Shown: piece after piece, positions 43,779 to 52,811 of the stretch
Layout: every line of letters begins with the position of its first letter
How positions within the stretch are numbered: the stretch's first letter is position 1
Assembly (NCBI RefSeq): GCF_020911925.1
Contig: NZ_CP087134.1
Location: 3,968,001 to 4,032,000 of the forward strand
Direction of reading: 5' to 3'
Length of the DNA stretch: 64,000 nucleotides
Source of the DNA: Flavobacterium cupriresistens
GTDB taxonomy: Bacteria > Bacteroidota > Bacteroidia > Flavobacteriales > Flavobacteriaceae
Notes under the pieces: model-generated
What the model was told of the DNA's origin: nothing
The model's input: the letters and a program-made list of their open reading frames with translations, nothing else
The model's database searches: none
Position numbers and translations under genes: made by a program

Positions 43779-44525
43779 ATGAAAACCAAAGTTGACCATT
43801 TTAAAGGAGTTTTATTTTTGATGTCTTTTACCTTGCTCGCATTATTAACCGCATGTGATAATGAGGAAGAGCGATGGACAGATGTTAAAGGAGAAACTAA
43901 AACCGAAATTATAACCGATCTTGACGCCAGGCGAATTGTATCTTTTCGCATTACCAATCCCGGCGAAGCTCAAGCCATACATAGCGCCGTAAATAACCTT
44001 GAAAAAACCATTACGGTATATTTACCGGCCTATTACGAATATCAATACCTTGAAGTAGCGGTAACATTACCTTCAAAAACTACTATTTCACCGGCTACCA
44101 CTGAGCTTCTTCCTGTTTTTAGTAAAGAGCCTGTTACCTACACCACAAAAGCGGCAGATGGTACAACAGCGGTCTACACAGTCAAAATTGTAATACAACA
44201 ACCTAAGCTAATCGTAGAGGAAGTATCAGATGGATCCCCGGATTTTACTATAAATACGAATACTTCGGTAACGGTACTTGGAGAAAATTTCCTTCCGTCT
44301 TATCAGGTAACCAAATTATTTGTAGTAGATGCACAGGGAAACAAAAAGTGGCAAATGAAACAGTATAATGATGGAGTCGACATTGGCAGTTATTATGCAT
44401 GGTATGTTTTCTTTGACGATCTCAACAATTTACCAACGCTTCAGCCCAATACCGATTATTGGTTTATGATGGAAAGTTATCAAACGACGAAAACAATGAA
44501 ACTTCCGTTCAGGATAACCAATTAA
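43779..44525 (+). CDS. Surface lipoprotein with Ig/TIG-like domains
   Basis: Lipobox LTAC (Cys26) followed by DNEEE, a strong surface signal. The mature 222 residues contain one module around KTITVYLPAYYEYQYLEVAV and VYTVKIVIQQ (like the N-terminal domain of DUF5018-type proteins) and a second TIG-like module with TVLGENFLPSYQVTKLFVVD. Function in the haem locus is unknown; it could be a scaffold or ligand-capture protein. Starts 14 bases after the second HmuY. Confidence 0.75.
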   Translation: MKTKVDHFKGVLFLMSFTLLALLTACDNEEERWTDVKGETKTEIITDLDARRIVSFRITNPGEAQAIHSAVNNLEKTITVYLPAYYEYQYLEVAVTLPSKTTISPATTELLPVFSKEPVTYTTKAADGTTAVYTVKIVIQQPKLIVEEVSDGSPDFTINTNTSVTVLGENFLPSYQVTKLFVVDAQGNKKWQMKQYNDGVDIGSYYAWYVFFDDLNNLPTLQPNTDYWFMMESYQTTKTMKLPFRITN

Positions 44526-44608
44526 AACTTTTTAAAATAAAAAATGCCTGTCCTTACTACAAGTGGTACAAAAATAAGCCAATTAACCCTATTAAAATTA
44601 AATATATT

Positions 44609-45277
44609 ATGAAAAAAATAATCTTTTCAATTATAGCATTGGCTGCTATTTCACTTACATCTTGTAGCTCTGACGACCAAACTACTGATTTACAATCACA
44701 AGCAAGTGCTCAAAAAGAAGCGACTAATAAAACGTCTAAAATAGCAGCACTTTGTACCGTTACTAATGCAACTGTTACGGTTACCAGAACGGCAGCACCA
44801 TCGTCTACTTACACCAACTGGACTCCTGTTGCCGCTACAATCGGTGGCGTAAATGTACAGTGGGAAGGTATCTACGGAGGTTCTATCCGTCCTGTAGGTA
44901 ATACAGACAGATGGTATGTAGGTACTGTAGCTTTAAACCAAACTTGTGCAAACTGGAATAGCTGGAATTCAAGTATTGTGGTTAAAAACGTTTCTACAAA
45001 TGTTGGTACATCACCAGCTGATCCATACAATGTATTAGGATACAACGGAACTATTTCAGGATTTAACTACGGTTTAGGATATTATTCTTATAACATACTT
45101 ACACACGTTATGACACCTTCAAAAGCAATTGTGATCTGGAAAACGACTTCAGGTACAAATTCACAATCTGTTACAAGTCCTTCAACTGCAACAGAAGCAT
45201 ACCTTGTTAAAGTAACTGCTGTTACTCCGGGAGCTTCAAACAGTGTTGTAACTTATAACTGGACACAAGTAAAATAA
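44609..45277 (+). CDS. Diverged HmuY-like surface lipoprotein (third copy)
   Basis: The ATG at 44609 follows an 83-base gap and gives a clean lipoprotein signal (LTSC, Cys19, then SSDD); a longer frame from 44459 overlaps the previous gene and is rejected. Alignment by eye to its neighbours: QWEGIYGGS near 84-92 lines up with WDLAFGGLY, and GYYSYNILTHVMTP (THVM 165-168) with GWFYYSLSTHIMQ; the C-terminal AYLVKVTAVT matches YAKLQLINAY. The sequence is Ser/Thr/Asn-rich and differs in codon texture from the others. Probably a third HmuY fold; whether it binds haem is open. Confidence 0.65.
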   Translation: MKKIIFSIIALAAISLTSCSSDDQTTDLQSQASAQKEATNKTSKIAALCTVTNATVTVTRTAAPSSTYTNWTPVAATIGGVNVQWEGIYGGSIRPVGNTDRWYVGTVALNQTCANWNSWNSSIVVKNVSTNVGTSPADPYNVLGYNGTISGFNYGLGYYSYNILTHVMTPSKAIVIWKTTSGTNSQSVTSPSTATEAYLVKVTAVTPGASNSVVTYNWTQVK

Positions 45278-45514
45278 TTAATAACAATATAAAAAAACAT
45301 GGGATCATAAAACTGCTAGAGAAAATTGTAATAAAAGCTGACCGGCTATCCATTGCATAATTACTTTAACGACTTATTCCCCCATGGCTTAAAAACGGCT
45401 TTATAAAGTTACCGCAAACATTGTAAGTGCAGGCATTTAAAAAAATACACAGACTTAATCAATAAGCTGCAAAATTAATAAAATTATTTAAAAAATTAAA
45501 TAAACAATACCATC

Positions 45515-46540
45515 ATGAATAAAAGAAATACTGCCAACCTCCTTTTATGTAAGGCTGCGACACTTTTTTCAGCACTGTTATTTTTCTCTTGTGACACCGA
45601 ATACGTAGATAAAGTAAATGATATTCCGGGCGATGTGATAAAAGTTCCGGGATACAACCAAATTGAATCCTTCATCATAAAAGATGCAGAAAACAATACT
45701 TTGAGTGCTGCGCTGACAGAAAACGAGATCGTGATTACCTGGAGCAATTATATGACCCTTCCGGAAACTATTAAACCGACTATTATTCTTGGTCAGGAAG
45801 CTGCTATTGCTCCTGCGTCAGGTACAGAAATTCCTTTTAAAGAAGGGACTCTGTTTACCGTTACTTCAAAAGCCGGAACAAAAAAACAATATACGCTAAA
45901 AATAGACTTAAGACAAAAACAACCCAGAGCCTGGACAGCACATCATCCCGAAACACTGTATAAAGGTCTTTTGCAAAGCCAGGTAAACAATGGTCAGACC
46001 GATCATATAGACAATTTATGGCTAAGCCAAAAAGAAACTAAAGTTTACTTCGTTGCGACCACTGACCAAAAAGAATATACTGCAGAAACCGTTTATGTAG
46101 GTAAAGGAACTGGTACTTCACCATTTTTAAATTATGGTGTCTATTACTTTCTTCCCGAAAACATGCCTAATGGTAAGTACGATCTTCGTATAAAAAATGG
46201 AGCCTATACGTTGCAAAATTCAATTGTCGAAAACAGATTTAAAATTGAAATTGCAGATTCTCCGGATTTTAACGTCGAAAGATATGGTTTTCCTGCCACT
46301 AAAAATAAGGGAGAAACTATTGAAGTCAGAGGGAGTCAATTGAACACCATTACGGCAGTAGAGCTTTTTAATTATGAGGATCCAAATGTGGTTTATCCAC
46401 TGGAAATTGTAAACGTTACTTCCTATAAAGCTGTTTTTAAAGTACCTGCCAATACACCCCCTGGCGAATACTTTGCGATGAGGTACAAAAGAGGGAACTC
46501 TGATCCTACAGAGACCTATAGCCCTGTTACAATTAAGTAA
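45515..46540 (+). CDS. Surface lipoprotein with TIG-like domains
   Basis: Lipobox FFSC (Cys26) followed by DTEY. The 341-residue protein has an N-terminal module resembling that of the 43779 protein (NEIVITWSNYMTLPETIKPT, then KQYTLKIDLRQ) and a C-terminal TIG-like part (NKGETIEVRGSQLNTITAVE, PGEYFAMRYKRGN). It closes the haem locus after a 237-base gap and is followed by a terminator. Function unknown; shared architecture suggests it arose by duplication of the 43779 protein. Confidence 0.72.
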   Translation: MNKRNTANLLLCKAATLFSALLFFSCDTEYVDKVNDIPGDVIKVPGYNQIESFIIKDAENNTLSAALTENEIVITWSNYMTLPETIKPTIILGQEAAIAPASGTEIPFKEGTLFTVTSKAGTKKQYTLKIDLRQKQPRAWTAHHPETLYKGLLQSQVNNGQTDHIDNLWLSQKETKVYFVATTDQKEYTAETVYVGKGTGTSPFLNYGVYYFLPENMPNGKYDLRIKNGAYTLQNSIVENRFKIEIADSPDFNVERYGFPATKNKGETIEVRGSQLNTITAVELFNYEDPNVVYPLEIVNVTSYKAVFKVPANTPPGEYFAMRYKRGNSDPTETYSPVTIK

Positions 46541-46566
46541 ACTCCAATACAAAAACACTTTATAGC

Positions 46567-46601
46567 ATCCTTTGGCAAGTAAGACTGTCAAAGGATTTTT
46601 T
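46567..46601 (+). terminator. Terminator of the haem-acquisition locus
   Basis: Stem ATCCTTTGGCA/TGTCAAAGGAT (one G-U pair) with an 8-base loop, then a T run, 27 bases after the last lipoprotein gene. The rest of the gap to 47093 is AT-rich, with a near-promoter TACGTTTTG at 46965-46973. Confidence 0.85.
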
Positions 46602-47093
46602 CTTTTTATTCCCAGAAAATACTTCGAATTTTAATAGAAACCTTAACCCTAAAAAACCTATTGAATCCAGCGTCTCACATCAAAAAACAAAATGTTTTTT
46701 ATAATTTCTTCTCGTTAGATCATACCCAATTTCATCATTAGGAACATGCTTTCGATAGTTCTGCGATCTCATCTTTGCTATTTATAAAAATTTTCAGGAG
46801 ACCCTTCCATAATTATAAATTAAATCCTTTCGATTATTCATCTCTTTACTCACCTTGCTGTTATTAGTCTTTTATTTACAAAAACATTCAAAACAATAAA
46901 AAAAGGTTAAGATCTCTTGCATAAATACATTCATTTTTAATAGTTTAACTCTCTTTAACCTTTATACGTTTTGCCAATATAATTTTACTATTAATTACTT
47001 TTAATCCGTTCAAATCGACCCTAGAACAAGTAATCATGATGCATCACATCTTGTTATTAGAGAAGAAAGAATAAACCCATAAAAGCAATAACA

Positions 47094-47753
47094 ATGAGCA
47101 CAGCTGAGCCAGTAAACAATAACTTTACCGTATTTGGTATTGATATTTCAAGATACCAAGGAAATGAAATCAGTTTTCTTACTAAACAAACCGATAAACT
47201 CACTTTTGTAATTTGTAAAGCAACAGAAGGGATAACCTACACAGATTCAAATTTCAGCACCAATTGGCAGGCCATTCAAACAAAAGGTTATGTTCGCGGC
47301 GCTTATCATTTTTATCATTGCAATGACGATCCGGCAAAACAAGCCGCTCATTATCTGCAAACCGTGGGACCTATTTTGGATACTGACTTCCCTCCTATTG
47401 TCGATTTTGAAGGGGTAAGTATCGATCCCGGAATTAATAGCGAAAATATCCAACCCAACTTATTACAATTCTTAACCTTACTACAGCAAAAAACAGGGAG
47501 AAAACCTATTTTATACACCACCAACAATACCGCAAATAAATACCTGACTAATCCTGAATTTGCCAATTTCTACTTATGGATTGCAGATTACAGCGACTCT
47601 TTAGCCTTACCGACTATATGGAGATCAACAGGCTGGATACTTTGGCAAAAATCTGCAAGCTACAAGTTGCAGGGTCAATTAAATGATTTTGATGTATTTA
47701 ATGGGCATGCCAATGCCTTTTCAGAATTCATCAGGTCCAGTAAAATTAAGTAA
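47094..47753 (+). CDS. GH25-family muramidase without signal peptide
   Basis: The 219-residue protein is a single GH25 domain: FGIDISRYQG (Asp17), GAYHFYHC and the catalytic DFEG (Asp104, Glu106) plus KPILYTTNNTANKYL and LWQKSASYKLQG. GH25 enzymes cut the N-acetylmuramic acid to GlcNAc bond of peptidoglycan. No secretion signal or cell-wall binding domain is present, which is unusual for a bacterial self-wall enzyme, so it may be exported by another route or act on release. Alone between two gaps. Confidence 0.9.
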   Translation: MSTAEPVNNNFTVFGIDISRYQGNEISFLTKQTDKLTFVICKATEGITYTDSNFSTNWQAIQTKGYVRGAYHFYHCNDDPAKQAAHYLQTVGPILDTDFPPIVDFEGVSIDPGINSENIQPNLLQFLTLLQQKTGRKPILYTTNNTANKYLTNPEFANFYLWIADYSDSLALPTIWRSTGWILWQKSASYKLQGQLNDFDVFNGHANAFSEFIRSSKIK

Positions 47754-47804
47754 ACGTATGGTTATGGATCAAGTTCAAAAGTTTTGGAGACGGATAGAAT
47801 TTTT

Positions 47805-48335
47805 TCGCCACGAATTACACGAATTTTCACGAATTATTTTTTTTTTGCGTCGCAAAATGGATGAAATCATTTTAAACCTTTAATCGGTGGCAAATAAATA
47901 ATTCGTGAAAATTCGTGTAACTCATGGTAAAACAACCTATTAATCAATAACTTAAAAACAGAGCAAGACAAGATCAAAATAATTAAATAATCTCTGAAAA
48001 TCTTTTCAATCAGTAGTAAAAATAATTCGTGCAAATTCGTGAAATTCGTGGCAAAACAACCACAAACAACCTATTAATAAATAACTTAAAAATAGTGCGT
48101 GATAAGATTAAAACAATTAGATAATCTGTGTAAATCTTTTCAATCAGTGGCAAAAATAATTCGTGCCAATTCGTGAAATTCGTGGCAAAACAACCACAAA
48201 CAACCTATTAATAAATAACTTAAAAATAGTGCGTGATAAGATTAAAACAATTAGATAATCTGTGTAAATCTTTTCAATCAGTGGCAAAAATAATTCGTGC
48301 CAATTCGTGAAATTCGTGGCAAAACAACCACAAAC
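47805..48335. repeat. Tandem copies of the AATTCGTGAAATTCGTGG family
   Basis: Three to four degenerate copies. The block CAACCTATTAATAAATAACT recurs with a period of about 135 (near 48066 and 48201), and each unit holds AATTCGTGCCAATTCGTGAA and a GTGGCAAAA stem. Family relatives are at 2.8, 18.4, 33.9 and 59.2 kb. No gene in the gap between 47753 and 48365. Confidence 0.85.
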
Positions 48336-48365
48336 ACCCGCTCCCCTTTAATTGATCAAACTATT

Positions 48366-49763
48366 TTACAACTCTACCGTTTTCCATTTTCCGGTTCTAA
48401 AAACAAGAATACTACTGGTTGCGAGTATAATTTCGGAGATCAGAATCGCAATAAATATTCCTTTTGGTCCCCATTCGTAATACATACCCAGTAGATAAGA
48501 CAAAGGAAGCTGGATCATGTAAAACATCAGGATGTAAAGCATCGTTACCGTATTTACACTACCCGCCGCATTTAAAGCACGCGAAATCACCATGGTATAA
48601 CCGAAGAAAAAGTAAGCAATAGCCATGTATTGCAGGTAGGTACTTGCATAGGAAAGAATTTCTTCATCATGTGTAAAAAAACCGGCCAGCGCTTTAGCGT
48701 AAAACAGTAAGAAAATAGCAATCAGTCCAAGGAAACACATATTAAATGTTCCTGTTTTCCATACCGAGGCTTCCGCCCTTTCCGGTTGTTTTGCTCCAAG
48801 ATTTTGTCCCGTTAATACACCCGCAGCATTTGCAATACCATATGCCGGTAAAACACTAAACATGATGATGCGGTTAGCAATGATATACCCCGCCAGTACA
48901 TTCTCGCCCAGTTTTGCGACAATCACAATCATTAAAAATCGGCTTGAAGAAGGTACCAGGTTTTGAATCATCCCTGCTGTTGCTAATTTTAATATGCGTT
49001 TCATCAAGGCAGGAACCATCTTTAACTGTCGTTTTCCAATGCTAATTGTGGTATTGTTTCTAAAAAGATACCACAGCTGATAGGCCACGCTAAAGACATT
49101 TGCAATCACCATAGCCACGGCAGCTCCTAGTAAACCTAATTTAGGAAAGGGCCCTAATCCAAAAATCAGTACGGCACACAAAAATCCGTTTAGAATATTT
49201 GAAAAGGCCAGCGTTCGCATCGCCATAGAAGCGTCACCTGATCCTCTAAAAACCCCGTTAATCAGGATACGCATAATCATAAAGATCAGTCCTGCGAACA
49301 TCGTTTTAGAAAAAGTATTGCCATAGGTAACCAGATGTTCCGATCCACCAGCAAAACGCATAATCTCCTGATTAAAAATTACGGCCAGAACACTACAGAT
49401 GACGGAAAGAAAAATTCCAAGATAAATGACCTGCATTGCTGCCTGTCCCGCTCTGCGCGGTTTCTGCTCCCCAACTCTTCTTGAAATCATTGCTGTGGCT
49501 GCAATACTCAAACCCATCGCCACCGATTGGATCAGAATCACGACAGAATTGGTAATTCCAACCACCGTTATGGCATTTTCACCAAGACTACTTACAAAAA
49601 GAAGATCTACTAAAACGAATAAAGACTCCATACTGAGCTCTAACATGGTGGGTACTGATAACAGGAAAGTTGCTCTGTTGACATTTCCTGAAGTAAAATT
49701 CTTTTCAGTTCCTTGCAATGCAATCCTGAATAAAGTAACTATTGAACGTATTTTTACTAGCAC
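48366..49763 (-). CDS. MATE-family efflux transporter
   Basis: The 465-residue protein has 12 hydrophobic helices in two six-helix halves and MATE features such as MLELSMESLFVLVDLLFVSS and VSSLGENAITVVGI near residue 40-65, and FRGSGDASMAMRTL near 170. MATE proteins export drugs or metabolites with Na+ or H+. The location just left of the siderophore genes makes it a candidate siderophore exporter, but it is on the opposite strand with its own control, so that is inference. Confidence 0.9.
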   Translation of the reverse strand: MLVKIRSIVTLFRIALQGTEKNFTSGNVNRATFLLSVPTMLELSMESLFVLVDLLFVSSLGENAITVVGITNSVVILIQSVAMGLSIAATAMISRRVGEQKPRRAGQAAMQVIYLGIFLSVICSVLAVIFNQEIMRFAGGSEHLVTYGNTFSKTMFAGLIFMIMRILINGVFRGSGDASMAMRTLAFSNILNGFLCAVLIFGLGPFPKLGLLGAAVAMVIANVFSVAYQLWYLFRNNTTISIGKRQLKMVPALMKRILKLATAGMIQNLVPSSSRFLMIVIVAKLGENVLAGYIIANRIIMFSVLPAYGIANAAGVLTGQNLGAKQPERAEASVWKTGTFNMCFLGLIAIFLLFYAKALAGFFTHDEEILSYASTYLQYMAIAYFFFGYTMVISRALNAAGSVNTVTMLYILMFYMIQLPLSYLLGMYYEWGPKGIFIAILISEIILATSSILVFRTGKWKTVEL

Positions 49764-49892
49764 AATTATGGGTTTAAAAGAAAATATTAAAATTTATTTA
49801 TTGTTGAATGTGAGTATCTGTGACACTTTCAGTACTGTTACAGCTGTATAAGATAAGTTTCGGCCGTTTTTTAAGACGCTTTGAAACCGATC

Positions 49893-50501
49893 TTATCTGA
49901 ACCTCGAAACTTTTTTGTCTATCGTGGTTCTTCTCTTTGTTACAGAAAGTGCCGAAGCATCCGGGTAACCGATAAAAAAGAGTCCTAACGACTGCTCATT
50001 AGTCTCCAAACCAAAGCTTTTCACGTATTCTACTGCAGCGCCACTTGAATCCCAATAGGAACCCAACTCAAATGAAGTGGCACTTAGGGCCATGTTTTGC
50101 ACGGCACAGGAAACTGCAGCCACTTCCTCCCATTCCGGGATAGTAACTTTGGTACTTTTAGAAAGTACCACCCCAATTAAACAAGCTGCTTTAAGCGGGT
50201 ATCCTTTCAGATAATTATACTTTGCCGTTCTTTTGTCGGCATCAGAGAGTTCTTCATACAGATGCTTGTAATAAGTAACCATATAATCTCCATATTTTTC
50301 AAGTTGGCTATCGGTAAGCACAATAAACCTCCAAGGCTCAGTCATTTTATGGGTAGGTGCCCATGTGGCGTTGGTCAGTATCTCATTCAATACAACTTCG
50401 GGCAGACTACCCCCTATATAGGAATCTGCATAAATACTTTTTCTGGAACGAATTATTTGGGTTGCCACTTCAGATGAAGCCGCTATTTCACTTTTTTCCA
50501 T
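49893..50501 (-). CDS. Nitroreductase-family FMN oxidoreductase
   Basis: The 202-residue protein has the nitroreductase start IRSRKSIYADSYIGG, NATWAPTHKMTEPWRFIVLT, and the C-terminal GLFFIGYPDASALS. FMN binds at the dimer interface. Its gene is divergent from the siderophore synthetase operon, with the AT-rich palindromes at 50567-50632 between the two. A role in ferric reduction is possible by context only. Confidence 0.9.
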   Translation of the reverse strand: MEKSEIAASSEVATQIIRSRKSIYADSYIGGSLPEVVLNEILTNATWAPTHKMTEPWRFIVLTDSQLEKYGDYMVTYYKHLYEELSDADKRTAKYNYLKGYPLKAACLIGVVLSKSTKVTIPEWEEVAAVSCAVQNMALSATSFELGSYWDSSGAAVEYVKSFGLETNEQSLGLFFIGYPDASALSVTKRRTTIDKKVSRFR

Positions 50502-50566
50502 GAATGTTGTGAGGATTAAAACAATAATTAGATAAATTAAGTACGAAAAATATGTAAATATATTTT

Positions 50567-50632
50567 GCTATTTAAATTTATTATAAATAGCTTTGCTGAG
50601 CAAAATTAGTTATTTATAATTAGAATAAATAA
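50567..50632. promoter_or_regulatory. Palindromes in the divergent iron-locus control region
   Basis: GCTATTTA (50567-50574) and TAAATAGC (50584-50591) form one inverted repeat; TTATTTAT (50610-50617) and ATAAATAA (50625-50632) form another with a 7-base spacer, roughly the size of a Fur-type box. They sit between the nitroreductase and siderophore genes. In AT-rich DNA this may be chance. The remaining gap to 50937 shows no gene. Confidence 0.35.
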
Positions 50633-50937
50633 GAATAAAACAAATGTATGTAGTAATTTTCATAAAAACAATAGAAATGAAATTATCTCAGAAATAAAAA
50701 ACTACCCGTTTCCTTAACCCAAAAAAAGGCTAAACACCTAAAAAAACAAGTGTCAAATAGTCAATAATTATTTTATAGTTATGAAAAATAAAACCGCCCG
50801 ATCCTACTTATCAACAGTGTCGATCACCAACAAACTACAATCTGTAAACCCCAACCGATATACCACTTAAAAAAACCTTTTCTCCTCTAAAAAGAGCATC
50901 ACAGAAAAGTCAATTATATCAATTAAACTACACCACA

Positions 50938-52779
50938 ATGCAAGAAAAATCCACAATACAAAGACATGAAAATGGTCAATTAAATCCTCAACTTGCCGCA
51001 TCACATCTTCAACCGGAAATATGGGAAAAAGTAAACAGACTCCAACTAAGAAAAATGTTATGCGAGTTTTCACATGAATTATTACTTATCCCTGAATTAA
51101 AAGATACTCAAGGAATATGGGGGCTTTACAGCCTTAGTACCCAAGATGGAGTAACCGAATATCAGTTTAAAGCACAACTACTGGCTTTAGATCATTGGTA
51201 TATTGACAACAACTCTATTTCTAAAACAACAAACGAACAAACCGAGCCTCTTGACGCTATAGCATTTTTACTTGAATTTACAGAAGAATTAGGCTTTTCT
51301 GAATCAAATCTGCCTACTTACCTGGAAGAAGTAATCAGTTGTCTATACGGCAGCGCTTATATGCAAACCAACAGCGAACTTACAGCCAAAGATTTGACAA
51401 CAGCAAGTTATGCCGATGTTGAACATGCCATGACTGCCGGACATCCTTGTTTTATAGCCAACAGCGCCAGGATAGGTTTTGATGCAATAGATTATCAAAA
51501 TTATAGCCCTGAAGCTGCAAAACCACTTTCTTTAGTTTGGGTTGCTGGTCATAAAAGCCACACTGAATTTACCAGCATCCCTCCCCTTAGTTACCATCAG
51601 GTGATGGAACAGGAATTAGATACAGATCTAAAAGCATCTTTCGATTTGTTGCTTAAAGAAAAAGAACTTGATCCGCAAGATTATATTTACTTCCCGATTC
51701 ATCCATGGCAATGGCACAATAAACTGATTTATTTATTTGCTCCCGATATTGCCACATCAAAATTAGTTTGTTTAGGTGATAGTAAAGATTTGTACATGCC
51801 ACAACAATCGGTGCGTACCTTTTTTAATGTAAGCGATAACAAACGCTTTTATGTTAAATCGGCACTTTCTATTCTGAACATGGGCTTTATGAGAGGGTTA
51901 TCTCCTTATTATATGCGAACAAACCCACCGATTAGCGAATGGGTTGCGAACCTTGTTGAGAATGATGCTTACCTTCAGAAAAAAGGGTTCACTACATTAA
52001 AAGAGATTGCTACAGTCGGTTATACCAATACTTATATTGAAGAAGCAATAAAAATTGATTCTCCTTATAAAAAAATGCTGTCTACGCTTTGGAGAGAAAG
52101 CCCGATGGATAAAATAGCAAACGGAGAACGTCTGATGACTATGGCCGCTTTACTGCATATCGATACAGAAGGAAACTCATTGTTGGCTGAATTAATCAAA
52201 TCTTCTCCTTTGGATGCAAAAGGATGGATTCAAAGTTATTTGCAAGCTTATCTAAGTCCACTTTTACATTGTTTTTACTACCATGATATGCGTTTTATGC
52301 CACATGGTGAAAATCTGATTTTGGTATTCCGCGATAATGTTCCGGTCAGAGCCATTATGAAAGATATCGGTGAAGAAGTAGCCGTTGTAAATCAGGAAAA
52401 AGAATTGCCTGAAACGGTAAAACGAATCATCATCAATGTTCCTGAGGACCTTAAAATCCTGACTATTTTTACACAGATATTTGACTCTTTTTTCCGATAC
52501 CTGAACCACGTATTGGTAGAACATGTTAATCTGCCGGAAGAAGATTTTTGGAGTCTTGTAGCGGACTGTATTACCGAATACCAATCCGAATATCCTGAAC
52601 TGGAGGATAAATTCAGAAAGTATGATTTATTTGATTCAGAGATTATTAAAACCTGCTCTAACAGACTGCAAATGCAAAACAGTTCAAAGATGCTTGATGC
52701 GACCAATCCTTTCAAGAATCAAAAATTTGCCGGTACCTTAAAAAATCCACTTTCTGTTTATCAGACCAAATTAATCTAG
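50938..52779 (+). CDS. NIS siderophore synthetase, IucA/IucC family (first copy)
   Basis: The 613-residue protein carries the NIS nucleotide-binding segment AGHPCFIANSARIGF (GHP at 168-170, Arg178), HPWQW at 255-259 and the C-terminal MPHGENLILVFRDN and KDIGEEVAV, in the order expected for IucA/IucC enzymes. The GHPxFxANxxRxGF form resembles the AlcC/DesD-like type, which joins or cyclises amine-carboxylate units, rather than the HPxHPxxK type of IucA; this typing is from memory. Its paralogue starts 33 bases downstream. Adenylates a carboxylate and couples it to an amine for siderophore assembly. Confidence 0.93.
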   Translation: MQEKSTIQRHENGQLNPQLAASHLQPEIWEKVNRLQLRKMLCEFSHELLLIPELKDTQGIWGLYSLSTQDGVTEYQFKAQLLALDHWYIDNNSISKTTNEQTEPLDAIAFLLEFTEELGFSESNLPTYLEEVISCLYGSAYMQTNSELTAKDLTTASYADVEHAMTAGHPCFIANSARIGFDAIDYQNYSPEAAKPLSLVWVAGHKSHTEFTSIPPLSYHQVMEQELDTDLKASFDLLLKEKELDPQDYIYFPIHPWQWHNKLIYLFAPDIATSKLVCLGDSKDLYMPQQSVRTFFNVSDNKRFYVKSALSILNMGFMRGLSPYYMRTNPPISEWVANLVENDAYLQKKGFTTLKEIATVGYTNTYIEEAIKIDSPYKKMLSTLWRESPMDKIANGERLMTMAALLHIDTEGNSLLAELIKSSPLDAKGWIQSYLQAYLSPLLHCFYYHDMRFMPHGENLILVFRDNVPVRAIMKDIGEEVAVVNQEKELPETVKRIIINVPEDLKILTIFTQIFDSFFRYLNHVLVEHVNLPEEDFWSLVADCITEYQSEYPELEDKFRKYDLFDSEIIKTCSNRLQMQNSSKMLDATNPFKNQKFAGTLKNPLSVYQTKLI

Positions 52780-52811
52780 TCCCTCTTTAAAAACTATAAT
52801 ACGCTAAAACC

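Noticed and set aside
44459..44608. Upstream extension of the third HmuY-like gene
   Set aside because: It overlaps the preceding gene and lacks a signal peptide; the ATG at 44609 gives a proper lipoprotein signal.
47683..47883. 66-codon open frame after the GH25 gene
   Set aside because: It overlaps the lysozyme end in another frame and runs into repeat DNA.
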